Assembly (NCBI RefSeq): GCF_029784165.1
Contig: NC_073696.1
Span: 82,086,220-82,150,219 of the forward strand
DNA from: Wyeomyia smithii
Taxonomy: Eukaryota > Arthropoda > Insecta > Diptera > Culicidae
Length of the DNA stretch: 64,000 nt
Reading direction: 5' to 3'
The notes below the pieces were generated by a model, which saw only the letters and a program-made list of their open reading frames with translations, was not told where the DNA came from and made no database searches. Made by a program: the position numbers and the translations under genes. Shown piece by piece: positions 11,301 through 21,962 of the stretch. The number at the start of each line of letters is the position of its first letter. The stretch's first letter is position 1.

Positions 11301-13429
11301 TGGTATATGTTTTTACTATCAGACAGACTAAAAACAGGTTTTTTTTAAACTAATGCTTTTACACGTAGTTTGTAATGTGTGTTTTGGCAGGAACTTCTGA
11401 AGAATTCCGAAATCGGCTCTTGGTAGTCTCGTTGACGAATTTCAATCTTTCCCAAAAATTGTCTCTGAAATTTCGTTCATGTGTAATTGTCATGTCACAC
11501 GTTGCTTTATTTTAGCTACTTATAAGGAACATGACGACACCATGTGTCTCTATTAAGACAAGCGCAAAATTGCTTCGTTCGCCTTAAGCAATTGATATAA
11601 TAGCATGCCCCAGACGTTTTTGGAACTCATCCAAACTCAAAACATTCATAGCAGAGTTATTTATTTCCCCTACCATTCGGGTTAGTGTTTTTTGTGCTTT
11701 AATCTAGGAAAAACCTTTTTTTTGTTACATTCAACGACTGTCAAACTTTATCATTTACAATGGCTTTTAGAATGATGCGCTAGCCTACGGTACGGGTACA
11801 CATTTAAAGTTTACATTTGGCAAGCAGTTTGATGAATTCCTCCTTTTTCAATGAATCCCAATTCATTTTTTTTAGAAATGGATTGATACTTGTGCATCTA
11901 GTTTCAGAACGTTTTGTGTTGTTCTCAATACACCTAACTGCAAATGTTGTTATATCAGCAGAATTAAAGTGCTGATAAAGAAATATGGATAGAGCCATCT
12001 ATCGTATGACGTCAACCGGTTTGAGTATTTTTGTGCTTGAGATATTGTTGGTTATCTTATCGTGCTCCCTGTAGTTGTATTTGGGTATCTTGCGTTTTGA
12101 TTAGCTCAGCTTGACAGATGTGTAATAGAGAAAGTAAATATTTTTCGGCGTGTGTTAATCACGTGTCCAGTCCAGACCGTTGAAATTAGTTATTCTCATT
12201 GATCAGCTCTAGCAAAAATAAACTGCCTTATCAGTTCACCAAACCTGACCGGAGTCGATCAGTTCACCAAACCTGACCGGAGTCACAACAATCGAATTTT
12301 TTTTGATGTCAAGTGAAAGTATTCCAGTTCTTTAAGTAAATTCTAATTCTAATGAATCTAATATGAAATTTTATATATCAAACATCGTTTGAACAAAGAT
12401 TCAATAGAAAGTTTAACTCGCCCTGAAATTAGATAGAGATTCAAATATTTTTAGTTGATACTCAACTGAAATGACTGAAAATATTAAGATATAAATAACA
12501 CAACTTGAGTAGGGCATAAAAAATATTTTTTTCACGATTCATGTTACAAACCGCGTAACGGTTCAAGAAGTATTGATACTAATATTTAAAAATATCCTTT
12601 TTATCTTTGATGTTTTATTTATCTTACAGGTTTATGTTATAAAAACTTAAATCAGTCGCCGAACGAGAAGTTCCAGACAACGTGCGAAGATCTGCGAGGT
12701 TTTTGGGACATGCTATTGCTGCAGGTTGACAACGTGGATGATTCTTTCCGAGAGATTGATACTTTTCGGAAAAATGGCTGGAAGGTGAGTGTTTTTTCGG
12801 TTTTACGTTTACGTGTTATGTTAAGAAATCGTGGATAATTCGAACTAGTTAGAGATAAGAAAGGATATTTTTTCTGCTCAACCGCTAACATATTTTCCAT
12901 GATGAATAATAATTTCAGCACTCGGTATGAATTTTGTACTAATTTCGGATAGGTGGGGGAAAGTGAACTTGGAAAATATCCTTATTTCTTATTACATCGA
13001 TATATTGAACCAGTGTTAGAATCGACATCGTTATATGTTACAGCCAGACTAACTTTCTTATCTTTTTCTTCCCAGAAACCGTTACCTAAAAGCCCAGTCC
13101 CGCAGGCTCGCAGTACGAAACTTGTAAAGCGACCCTTCAAAGCACCCGCCACCGCAGCAGCATCGAACGGAACGGCAGATAATCTCACGAACGGCTCTAG
13201 TAGTACAAAAGCGGCAGCAACGGAGGCAAAGAAGGCAGCCGCAGCTAAGCGTGAAATCCAGCGGAAACAGCTGATGGAAATGAAGCGGAAGCAGAAACTG
13301 GCCAGTGGCCAGCAGAACATTGAAATATTTGTTCCCGGTGCAGGTAGTAGCAATGGCAGTACCACCAGTAGTGTAGTGATTAGTGCGTCTGAAACGACTA
13401 ACGGTGCCGCTGTGGTGGATGCGAGTTGA
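8346..13429 (+). CDS. vlc: DLGAP/GKAP-family postsynaptic scaffold protein (vulcan orthologue), 3' five exons
   Basis: Exons by splice signals and phase: 8346-9453, 10418-11057, 11129-11228, 12630-12784, 13076-13429 (TGA 13427-13429). All junctions are GT-AG and keep frame, giving 784 residues plus an incomplete 5' codon. The first exon enters in mid-codon, so at least one upstream coding exon is missing. The N-terminal ~370 residues are low-complexity, rich in Asn, Gly and Ser. The GKAP homology domain starts with GNYFLQVLKNEQNRLL (end of exon 2) and runs through KMKQFEGLCYKNLN and CEDLRGFWDMLLLQVDNV (exon 4) to NGWK. A basic K/R- and Ala-rich tail ends near IEIFVPG, matching the IEIYIPEAQTRL end of vertebrate DLGAPs, but the mosquito protein continues ~29 residues and lacks the PDZ-binding TRL terminus. 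DLGAP proteins link guanylate-kinase scaffolds to Shank-type proteins at junctions and synapses. The other insect GKAP gene, mars, is the alternative; the IEIFVP tail favours vlc. Confidence 0.88.
9454..10417 (+). other. vlc: vlc intron between exons 8346-9453 and 10418-11057
   Basis: Donor AAG|GTAGGA at 9454 and acceptor GGCTTAG ending at 10417. Both exons carry a codon split 2+1, giving Ser at the junction. A 77-bp hairpin MITE lies inside at 10066-10142. Confidence 0.8.
10066..10142. mobile_element. CTGCC-ended hairpin MITE (77 bp) in vlc intron
   Basis: Perfect-looking arms start CTGCCGCTCCAAGCATAACT and continue TGTCCCA, with the reverse complement closing at 10142. The flanking direct repeats TATT (10062-10065 and 10143-10146) fit a 4-bp target duplication. 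The ends share CTGCCG and GCATAACTGTCCCA with the element at 19483-20361. Too short to code; must be moved in trans. Confidence 0.7.
11229..12629 (+). other. vlc: vlc intron with a short tandem duplication
   Basis: Donor GAAG|GTTAGT at 11229 and acceptor ATCTTACAG ending at 12629, phase 1. Within it, a ~29-bp unit (GATCAGTTCACC ... GACCGGAGTC) is duplicated head to tail at about 12227-12286. No other element is recognised. Confidence 0.75.
12785..13075 (+). other. vlc: vlc last intron
   Basis: Donor TGGAAG|GTGAGT at 12785 and acceptor TTTTTCTTCCCAG ending at 13075, phase 0. It separates the end of the GKAP domain from the basic C-terminal exon. Confidence 0.8.
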
Positions 13430-13830
13430 TCTCGCTGCAGTCAGCAACGAATATCCTAAACGACTGGTACCGTAGGAGTGGTCCATTGCCCGGAAGTTAC
13501 GTAAATGTGTAAAGCATGTTTTGTCATTCTTTTGTATCGCTAAACAGAACACACCAACACGTAGAACGCTGACATCTAGATAATTATATTTGGACTGATT
13601 TATTGAGGACGACTCAGAAACCTACATTTTAAGTGTGGATTTAATCTTGACAAATCTGGACCCGTCATGAAGCATGCAAAAGCGAGAAGGAGTAGAAATT
13701 GTAATCAATCGTAACTAAAATACATCCATTGTGATTTTATGAGAAATGACAAACTTTTTATATGTTGAATATACTTATTATTAGTTCATATAAACCGGAA
13801 TAAAAACGTGAGGAGGTAAATTATTTATTT
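13430..13830 (+). terminator. vlc: vlc 3' untranslated region with poly(A) signal
   Basis: AT-rich sequence following TGA 13427-13429. AATAAA at 13799-13804 is the most likely poly(A) signal, giving a 3' UTR of roughly 390 bases. Confidence 0.55.
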
Positions 13831-15233
13831 AATTGTAAGCATAACATACTAAACAAATAACTCCTAAAGTGTGAATTTAGCATGCGTTGCTGCAAAACAG
13901 CCGGTTGATCTAGACCAATAGCTCTGTTTATTTCTTTGGCTAGAAAGCCAGTGCTGCACGTAGTGAAAACGATTCATTAAATCCTGTTTCTTAGGCTGCA
14001 AATGAATAAAAAGCTGAATTCACTTATTTTTATAAGATTCATCCGTAATAAATTATAAGATTTCCGTTGGAACTCCACTAAATATTCGGTTTTTGACTAA
14101 ATGTAGCTAAAACTCAAGTCCTACTTCATTTCAGCATCTATAATCGACATATTAAGCTTAAACTAGTGGAATAATCATTTTTATTACATTTATACCTTTT
14201 AATTTTATGCCTTCTATTATTGTTAGTCCAACTATGTTTTCTATCTATCTAAATTTCCGTACGCTATTCAAGCATTGATCAGTCAAAAATGCACTATGCA
14301 AAAATTTGTTTCAACATCGACTCGACATTTACGATAGTAAGTTAAATATGTACAACAAACCATACCCATCAGTGTTGTCGAAGTTTCAACATTCCACTCT
14401 TTCTCTGACAGCTTTCTCAAGTGTCATCAAACGATAGATTTTTTTATTTGACATCATATAAATATGAGTGCCTTTTGATCATCGATCGCGAACATTAGTA
14501 CAAAAAAAGTAAGCTCTTCTATTCGTTTTATCTGCATTTTCGATTATTCGTTATCAAAATTAGGTAATTTGTCGAGTTGATACCCGTGCTATTCGTATCT
14601 ATTTCAACATTCGCTAAATATTTGCTCATACTTTCAAATGATAGAATTACGACTATGAACTGTAACACTACCAGCAATTGAGCCACTTGTAGAGACAGAC
14701 AGGCCTGCTTAATAAAGTAGAAACAAAAGAAAACACAATTCGAAGAGTTCAATAACGACAATGAAAAAAAAAGTCAGATATAATCATAGTGTTCTAATTT
14801 ATACTGTAACCTGCAAACGATCTTTTCAACTATCGAAACACGCAAATTAACATATACACCGTGGAAAAGGAATGAATCTGACAATCCGTTCCCAGATGGG
14901 GAGGAGTGGTATGCAATGATGCTTGAGTGGAGTCAAACTGCTGTATTGTGAATACATGAATGTGGAATATATGCTGTTCCCGTTTATCGAACCTGCTTAG
15001 AACGAAAAGAAATTCACAGAGAAAAATGCCTTTTTTACTATCTTTCCTAATGAAAAATATGATACGCCTCCAATTTGTTTAAGAAATAGTTGAATAACAG
15101 ATTCTCATTACGCGTCAACTACACAATTGATCTGTTGCCAGTCATTTTAGATGACTTATAGGACACATAACTGAAATTGAAGCTCATCTAATAGCTAACC
15201 CCAGTGAATAATTTATAAATACATTTGGGTTGA
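13830..15233. other. Intergenic AT-rich DNA
   Basis: Only short frames; no domain, RNA gene or repeat end recognised. Confidence 0.4.
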
Positions 15234-15612
15234 TTAGCTATATCAGTTTTTTATATCATCTAAAAGAGCTGCATTTTCTAAGCAAAACGTGATTTTCAAA
15301 AATTTTCTGTCGTCCTTCAATTTTTAAATCACGAATTAAAATTGTTTGAAATATGCTCGAAATCGCTACAATGACAGTTCGCCTGTATACCAATTGTCAT
15401 TGCATTGTAGCGATTTGGAGCGAGTTTCATTCTTCATTTAAAAATCGAAGGCAAATGATATGAAGGTGAAAAGGGATAGAATTAAACAGTGAAGTGAAAT
15501 AAAAGTGTAGTGTAAAAATGATATGAAATTTTAAAAAATCGCGTTTTGCTCAGAAAATTACACTGTTTTAGCTGATATATATAAAAAAAACAGAAATCCG
15601 TGAGCAGCTAAA
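15234..15612. mobile_element. Long palindromic MITE
   Basis: The left arm (15234-15310: TTAGCTATATCAG, AAGCAAAACGTGATTTT) is repeated inverted at 15612-15530 (TTAGCTG, ATATATCAGCTAAAA, GAGCAAAACGCGATTTTTT). A second inner pair, CGCTACAATGACA (15365-15377) and TGTCATTGCATTGTAGCG (near 15396-15415), forms the loop-proximal stem. This foldback layout with no coding capacity is typical of a MITE. No clean target duplication was identified. Confidence 0.5.
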
Positions 15613-15657
15613 TAACACAATTCCAGTCGAGCGCTTTGCTGGTCTTGACAAATAAGT

Positions 15658-16162
15658 CGTTGAGAGCAAAAGTGGTACATGTGCCATTAGATCACTTTTT
15701 CAGTTTTTTGTATAAATTGATGCAGAACGCAATAGTATACCATAATATCAAAGAAAAGCTGAGATTTGATAACTGATACCAGAGTTCTAGCCAAAACAAT
15801 TTTCAGTTTTACTCTTCTATGGTATTTCTGGATCCGGAGGGCAACCGGTAGTCTACCAAAAGTTGAACCTTGGTCCATCGTGTAGTTATAATCGGCCAAA
15901 TAACAATCCTAAAGATAGCAGGGTGTTTTCCTTTGAATTGTCCCCAGTCGATCTAGATTATGTAAAATTTCTTCTGTTATGAAATACATATACACTAGCG
16001 CCACGAAGTGACAGAATTCTTCAACAAACAGATCATCATCCTATAGTACTTAATCACTTGAACAACGCTGCCGAAGACATGAATGTTCTATGTCCTAAGA
16101 TTAACGAAATAAAATGCATCCTTCATGCTCAGAATGGACATGTACCACTTTTGCTCTCAACG
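15658..16162. mobile_element. ~500-bp MITE with inverted ends CGTTGAGAGCAAAAGTGG
   Basis: CGTTGAGAGCAAAAGTGG followed by TACATG at the left end (15658-15682) is perfectly repeated in inverse at 16139-16162. The third related motif AAAAAGTGGTACATG just downstream (about 16196-16210) hints at a second partial copy. Internal sequence has no gene. No target duplication was seen. Confidence 0.5.
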
Positions 16163-16259
16163 CTTTCTGGTTGTCATTATTTTTGCCATAGAAAAAAAGT
16201 GGTACATGTTTTTCCATTGAAGTTTGTGTTAGTTTCTCACCCTGTATAAACCATACTGA

Positions 16260-16800
16260 CCTTTTACCAGAGCTGTCAGTCCACCCCAGTTGGTCTTGAG
16301 GTACGTTCAGTAGGATCGTAGCGCTAGCCCCGCAACTGTCCTATACGCCAAACAGTTGGCTGCGAAGTCTGTGTATAATAAGCAGAATGTCGAGTTCCAA
16401 AACGGAATGTAGCACCCAAGGCTTTGCTTTGAGTCCGTCCACAAGCTGGGTTCCGGCTTCACATGAAGCGCCAACGCGTGATCGGCTGACAGACGGTCGG
16501 TGCGAGGATGTGTAAGTTGACAATTAAGGGTCGGTTCCTTAACTACATGCAGCACGAGCGAGAATGCTGCAACACGGAACGAGAGCGAACGTGGAGCGCT
16601 ACCCACGCCACGGAACAGGCAAAACTCGGTCGTTTGTAAGAAAAAGCGTCAGCAGGAAGATCGAGATCGCGAAGGGATTAAGAAACAGTACCGTGCAAAT
16701 CACACACGAAAGTTATACAAGAAGCAAGACAGCTCACGCAAACGCTACGTGCCACAAGCCGACACGTGCAGGGACCTAGAGGACAACCTTTTCACAAACA
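16260..16800 (+). pseudogene. LINE fragment, endonuclease-RT linker region
   Basis: From about 16640, one frame reads KKKRQQEDRDREGIKKQYRA then SRKRYVPQADTCRDLED, typical of the linker in front of the RT domain in RTE- and Jockey-like LINEs ('CRDLEGNLLT'). The part before 16520 is repeat-like but unassigned. It is cut off by the R1 3' end at 16806. Fragment and inactive. Confidence 0.4.
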
Positions 16801-16801
16801 A

Positions 16802-17040
16802 GTTTTTTTAAAGGTGGCGGGGAAATCTGCAAACAGACACTTGGGACGAGAACTCAGGGAGTGGGGATGCAACTAGGAGAGTGATGCTAGGGTAGTAACT
16901 CCAGGCACCTACTGGACCTGTTCCGGACCCAATAAAACCCCTCCAGTCTCCAGCTTTAACCATCCCGGGTATTACGTCGGGAAGGGGCTTTTGTGCTTGA
17001 TGCACCCTCTTTACTACCCATAGAAGCATAAGAATCCCAT
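16802..17040 (-). mobile_element. R1-type LINE 3' untranslated end, minus strand
   Basis: The reverse complement matches, with substitutions, the 3' UTR of the R1-type LINE at 30200-30450. Shared landmarks are GCACAAAAGCC..CCCGACGTAATAC, GACTGGAGGG.TTTTA.TGGGTC, CAGGTGTCTG-like text and the end CCCCGCCACCTTT followed by a poly(A) (T-run at 16802-16808 on +). It marks the tail of the R1 fragment whose coding part lies at 17060-17690. Confidence 0.7.
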
Positions 17041-17059
17041 ATGACTTTTAGGCAAATTT

Positions 17060-17690
17060 TAGTTTATGCTGTCAATATATCTAATTTGGTTCGAATTTCC
17101 GTATACCTTGATAAAATTTGAAATTTACCTGAAGACTGGCTCAAGGGATGGGTGTTCGGTAGATTGGCCGACCATCCCTGGTCTGTGTTTGAGATACTGG
17201 AACGTCGGACGTGAGACTCGACTGAGGGAAGCCAAGGACTGGGCTCGTGGCGTAGAAAGAGTTTCTCGACGATACACTCCAGCATCGCTGGTGATCGCTC
17301 TGCAGAACCAATCCTCCGCTCAATTCTCTGTTCGCGCACGCTGCGTCTTGCACAGAGTCACGCACTGCGAATGTTCACTATCGCGTCAGTCCACAAGTAA
17401 ACCGGGGACTTCCTCCTGGGTCCTGGGCTGGAGAACGTTAAATCGATGATCGACTCCGCATCATTTCTGCTGTATGTGCATTTGGTCCCAACGTTGGCCA
17501 GATCTATGTTGAGCTTTGCCAATGCTTCCAACAGGATCTGACCCCTCTGGTTAGTAGAGCGACTTCCCCACTCAACAGCTCAAGGGTTGAAGTCGCCCGA
17601 CACTACCAACGGTGTTAGGCCCGTTAGCTCCAAGGATAATAGGTCGAAAATCTAGGTGAACCTTTCAATAGACCAGTGCACAATGGTCCA
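17060..17690 (-). pseudogene. R1-clade LINE endonuclease fragment
   Basis: Minus-strand reading contains VVSGDFNP, EWGSRSTNQRGQILLEALAK, DLANVGTKCTYSRNDAESII and DLTFSSPG, the second half of an R1-type apurinic endonuclease including the GDFN motif. A stop follows GDFNP, and the reading then degrades through ARRSVREQRIERRIG. The RT region is absent, so this copy is internally deleted between endonuclease and 3' UTR. Confidence 0.65.
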
Positions 17691-17963
17691 GAAACCAAAT
17701 TCAGGGGGAAATTCGGGTCTAGAGCTCTATAGCAACATTTTAGAGAAAAACTTTCTTCTACACAGTTGTTACATATGCTAAAGCGCTTATTGAAAAATTA
17801 TCCAAAATTAGGGTGACCAACATTTTCGATGCAATCAAGTATCTTTTCGCCTTTCTCCTAGAAAGGTATAGCAATCACTTGCAAAACCGAAAGTATAAAA
17901 GTGCTCCAAAGGGCCGAATGGCATATATCACTCGACTCAGCTCGACGAGCTGAGCATTTTCTG

Positions 17964-17983
17964 TATGTGTGTGTGTGTGTGTA

Positions 17984-18012
<29 letters not shown>
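17964..18012. repeat. (TG)n microsatellite
   Basis: About 49 bp of TG repeats with two TATG interruptions, inside the composite repeat. Confidence 0.8.
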
Positions 18013-18014
<2 letters not shown>

Positions 18015-18596
18015 AGATTTTTATTCTCACTCACTTTTCTCAGAGATGGCTGGTCCGATTTTCATGAAATTAATTGCAAATGAAAGGTCTTGTTGTCCCA
18101 TAAGACCCTATTGAGTTTCATTGTAATCGGATTTTTAGTTTAGGGGTTATGTATCAAAATGTAAAAATCATGAAACATCAGTATCTCAAAAACTACACAA
18201 CCGATTTGAACAAAATTGGTAAAACCACGAAAGTCTATTATCTCAAATATTATATGACATATTTGAACATGACTAGTGTCATACGAACTGTCTCAAACTC
18301 ACAAATAACAAACTTCATAGCAATCTGATATGTGGCTCAAAAGTTATGGAAAGACAAGAAATTCAAAGACTATTTAAAACTATACCTGCTTTGATCGATA
18401 TATGTAGCATCAACATAAATTAAATGTGGTATCGTACTAATTGAACGTTCCAAATTCAATAATTCCTTGCGAAGTGTTTAAAAACTGCAAATGCACGACG
18501 AATCGACCAAATCGTTTGAAATGATTGGTTTGAAATGATTGGTTTTAATCGAAATGACAACATCCTCGACTTTTGACTTGTGGACGTCGCCTTAAT

Positions 18597-19478
18597 TCTG
18601 AATATATTCATATTGGGTGGTATTCGGTCATTTTCAGCAGATTTTATGGCATCAATCTGACACCGGAAATACCCATATTAGGAGGTATTTAGTTATTTAG
18701 GGTGTTTTCCAAAAACTTAAAGTGGTCGTCTTTAAATTCAAAATGGTGTCCAGGGTCAATGTATGGTTTCTATGCATTATCTCGATTACGGAAATATCCA
18801 TATTGAGTATTATTCGGTCATTTTCAACCTAGAAGTTGCCGTTTAGCAATTCAAAATAGTGTCTGAGGTCAATTGTTAGCTCGTTGCATCATTCTGGTTC
18901 CGGAGATACTCATATTGGATGGTATTTGGTTATTTTAGGCTGTTTTTCACAAACCGGAAGTCGCCATCTTGGATTTCAAAAGGGTATTTAAAATAATTTC
19001 TAGCCTCTGAGCGTCATTCTGGTTGAAGAAACACCCATATTGGGTGTTATTCGATCATTTTCGGATGTTTCCCAGGAACCGGAAGTCGCCAACCTATAAT
19101 CCAAAATGGGGTCTGTGGTCGATTACAGCTGCTGTGTATCATTTTAGATCAGGAGATACTCATGTTAGACGGAAATCGGCCATTTTTGGCTGTTTTCCAG
19201 AAACCAGAAGTTAACATCCTACAATTCATAATGGTGTCTGAGGTCAATTTTTAGCTTCTTGCAACATTCTGGCTCCGGAGATACTCATATTGGGTGGTAT
19301 TTGGTCACCTTGGGCTGTTTTTCAGAGGCCGAAAGTTGTCATTCTGGACTTTAAAATTGCCTGTGAAATCAATTTCTGTCATCTGGGCGTAATTCTGGTT
19401 CCGAAAACATTAATATTGAATGGTATTTGGTCATTTCCGGCTGTTTATCAGACACCGGAAGTCACCATCTAAAAGGAC
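18597..19478. repeat. ~124-bp degenerate tandem array
   Basis: Seven recognisable units, each with a version of TTCCGGAGATACTCATATTG, then GGTATTTGGTCATTTT, GGCTGTTTTCCAGAAACCGG and AAATGGTGTCTGAGGTCAAT. The GGAGATACTCATATT landmark recurs at roughly 18665, 18787, 18902, 19029, 19150, 19274 and 19400, a period of about 115-127 bp. Another unit resumes after the MITE at 20366-20530. Confidence 0.75.
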
Positions 19479-19482
19479 TGTA

Positions 19483-20361
19483 CTGCCGGTACCCGCATAA
19501 CTGTCCCATACTGATTTCGGTCACTTTTGAGTTATCATCGGGAATTGACTTAATTGTTATCATATTTTCTGGGAAAAAATTAAAATTGATACTTTTGTAT
19601 GAAAAAACATGGAAAAAATACCAAGTTGCTCTTGTCCCATATTGAAAGTACCCGCATTACAGTCCCACTGCATAGTGGTATAAACTGCAAACATATAATT
19701 TTGCTCTAGATTAGTGTATATCGGATTATTTTAGGCATATACTGCCGTGAGATGACAAAGTGACGTAAGTGCCATTTTCTCGAATATGAGTTTTGCATGT
19801 CAATTTGTTCTTTATCCGAAGACCTATCTTTTGGTATCTTCTTTTTCGTTGTTACTTATTCGTACGTTGCATAAAATCAAAAAAACAAAGTGACGTTGGC
19901 ACACATTTCCATACAAAAGTGACGAGAAATTCTTTCGTTTTTGGGCCGTACTGAAAAACTGATCACTTGGATCTACGTCACAATGTCATATCACGGCAGT
20001 AAAGAAGTATGACATTTAATTAACTAGACTAATGTTGTTTTTCTGTAGTACAATCTACGTTGCTAATGATACTGCCGGTTGCTGGTTGAATTTATATGGG
20101 ATGGGACAAAATATGCGAGTACTTTTGAAATGTACCCGCATATTTTGTCCTATTTTGTCTTCTTTTCAAGTTGTATAACGTAAAACCAATTCCATCCATG
20201 TTTATTTGTTTTCAACGATAAACTAGTGCTGCCATGAAACTTTTATGGTCATTGGTTCTGGGTGTAATTCCTGGAAATCCGAATATTCACGGATAATATT
20301 AAATCGCAGTTTTCTCAACATGTTGTTTTTCGTTATGGGACAGTTATCCGGGTACCGGCAG
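19483..20361. mobile_element. CTGCC-ended MITE (879 bp) inside the tandem array
   Basis: Inverted ends CTGCCGGTACCCGCATAACT.. (19483 onward) and its complement ending at 20361, flanked by TGTA direct repeats (19479-19482 and 20362-20365). Internal subrepeats of the GTACCCGCAT motif occur at about 19651, 20118 and 20135; the last two form a hairpin around 20102-20150. A smaller MITE sits inside at 19742-19999. No ORF of note. Its insertion splits one tandem-array unit. Confidence 0.7.
19742..19999. mobile_element. 258-bp CTGCCGTGA-ended MITE nested in the 879-bp MITE
   Basis: The left end CTGCCGTGAGATGACAAAGT and the right end, complement CTGCCGTGATATGACATTGT, match over ~27 bp with few differences. 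The flanks read TATA on the left and TAAA on the right, so the duplication is either 2-bp TA or a mutated 4-bp copy. The text CAAAGTGACGT recurs inside. Confidence 0.65.
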
Positions 20362-20365
20362 TGTA

Positions 20366-20530
20366 TCTGTGATCAATTTTTATATTCTGCATCTTTCTGG
20401 TTCCAGATATACTCATATTTAATGGGAATTATCCATTTCACGCTGTTTTCCAGAAACCAGAAGTTGCCATCTTACAATCCCAAATGTTGCCTGAGGTCGA
20501 TTATGGAACATATTTGTTACCACTAAAAAC
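20366..20530. repeat. Tandem-array unit continued after MITE insertion
   Basis: Resumes with TTCCAGATATACTCATATTT, CACGCTGTTTTCCAGAAACC and TGCCTGAGGTCGATT, the same unit as in 18597-19478. Confidence 0.6.
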
Positions 20531-20782
20531 ATTCACCTGCCAAATATGGTTCCATTTAGTTGATTAGTTCGCGAGATATGCAGAAATTTGTGTTTCATCC
20601 AACTATTATGGATATATTTGTTACCCCTTGAAAATCCACATGCCAAATTCGGTTTCATTTGCTTGGTTTGTTCTTGAGTTGTGTAGTAATTTATGTTTCA
20701 TTTGTATTGGACCCCTCCCTTCCAGAAAAGGGAGGGGTCTCAAACTATCATGGGAACCTTTATCGGCACCAAAAACCCCTTA

Positions 20783-20930
20783 CTTACTTTACTTTACTTT
20801 TTTGGCTAACGGACCGTTCGCCGGTCCAGGGCCCAGCAGATCGTGCATCTTCTTCCACCGCGCACATCCACCGCGTGCGAGGCCTACCACGGAGTCGACG
20901 GCCTCTTCCTGGTTCTCTACTGAAGACCAA
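20783..20930 (-). mobile_element. 5'-truncated RTE LINE 3' end, minus strand
   Basis: The reverse complement is nearly identical to 36800-36995 of the RTE element (GTAGAGAACCAG, GGCCGTCGACTC, GTAGGCCTCGCACGCGGTGG, GTGGAAGAAGATGCACGATC, GGCCCTGGACCGG) with an internal deletion, ending in AAAGTAAAGTAAGTAAG. It is flanked by similar sequences ACCAAAAACCCCTTAC (left) and ACCAAAATCCCCTACA (right), a probable imperfect target duplication. Confidence 0.75.
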
Positions 20931-21149
20931 AATCCCCTACATACAAATTTTCACGCCGATCGGTTCGGTGATTTTCGAGCCTATATGGATAAGACAGACA
21001 GACAGACCGGATTGCATTTTTATATGTATAGATTACAACATCAATATTTTTTAAGAGTGAATATACATTTATTGGATTGAAGCGTTCATGTAAATCTATT
21101 TTTACAAATAAAAGTTTGAATGAGAAAGGCTGGGTCTGACCGCTAGGTG

Positions 21150-21708
21150 GATTAATTTAGGTTTTTATCTTTGTAGATAGAAGAAAATTTTGTTCTACAA
21201 TATTATAGCTCCACTAATTTTAAGTAACTTTGTAAAAAAAAGTTTCACTCTATCTTTGAAAACAACCGATTAATATTGAAAAAAAATACATTTTCCCCTT
21301 TAACTTTTTTAATTCAAGTTTCATCCCAAAACTGTCTTTGAACGACTTTTAGAGCTTTTTAAGAGAAACAATTTGCAATGCTGACATCGTAAATATCTCA
21401 ATTTTAATCAAAGTTATTAATATATTTCATAAAAAATATGCGTTTTTCATTTGTATGCCATTCTTTTTGGGGCAAACATAAAAAATATCTTTTGGTCTCA
21501 TTTTGAAAGGCATACTTGCAATTATAAATTTTTTTAAAATATGTTATTTTTTAAATTTGAGTAAATTCAATTTAAATACAAGACAAAAATTTCAATAATA
21601 TCATACATTATGCATATAAAAACACCCAGATTTATTTTTTGGTATTTTTTCTCATAAATAGGAACAATTACCTTTAATTTGATCCAAAAAATTGAAAATC
21701 GATCAACT
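21150..21708. other. AT-rich DNA
   Basis: No gene or repeat end identified; runs of T and A. Confidence 0.35.
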
Positions 21709-21962
21709 GGTTCAAAAGTTATGAATTTTTTTAAAATCATATACATTGAACACAGTCGTTTTTTATGGTCACCCTATTTCGAAGTTGGTCACGCAAAGTG
21801 CTTCAATTGGGCTCAAAATCGCAGGGATGCTTCTATGTTGAAAATAATCAAACCCGTATTCTTTCGTTGGGTTGTTAAGGGAACTAGCTCCGAAATAGGG
21901 TGACCATAAAAAAAGGCTATGTTCGATGTATTTTATTTACAAAAATTCATAACTTTTGAACC
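21709..21962. mobile_element. Hairpin MITE with ~73-bp arms
   Basis: The left arm 21709-21782 (GGTTCAAAAGTTATGAATTT ... TTTTATGGTCACCCTATTTCG) is matched in inverse by 21891-21962 with few changes. The loop is ~108 bp. The right end touches the R1-type ORF1 relic. Confidence 0.6.

Larger units (their letters stand above)
17860..21150 (+). repeat. Composite mosquito repeat with (TG)n, 124-bp tandem array and CAGACAGA tail
   Basis: Starts near TTTCTCCTAGAAAGGTATAG (17850s) and ends near GAGAAAGGCTGGGTCTGACC (21122-21141). It contains a (TG)n tract (17964-18012), a stretch of GCCTATATGGATAAGACAG with three CAGA units near 20985-21010, and a ~124-bp tandem array. The same terminal GAGAAAGGCTGGGTCT appears inverted at about 31350-31370, so this is a dispersed family. 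It is interrupted by a nested MITE pair (19483-20361) and a truncated RTE tail (about 20785-20930). It carries no protein of its own that I recognise. Confidence 0.6.

Noticed and set aside
18597..19478. Repeat-spacer array
   Set aside because: The whole ~124-bp unit repeats, so there are no unique spacers; it is a degenerate satellite.
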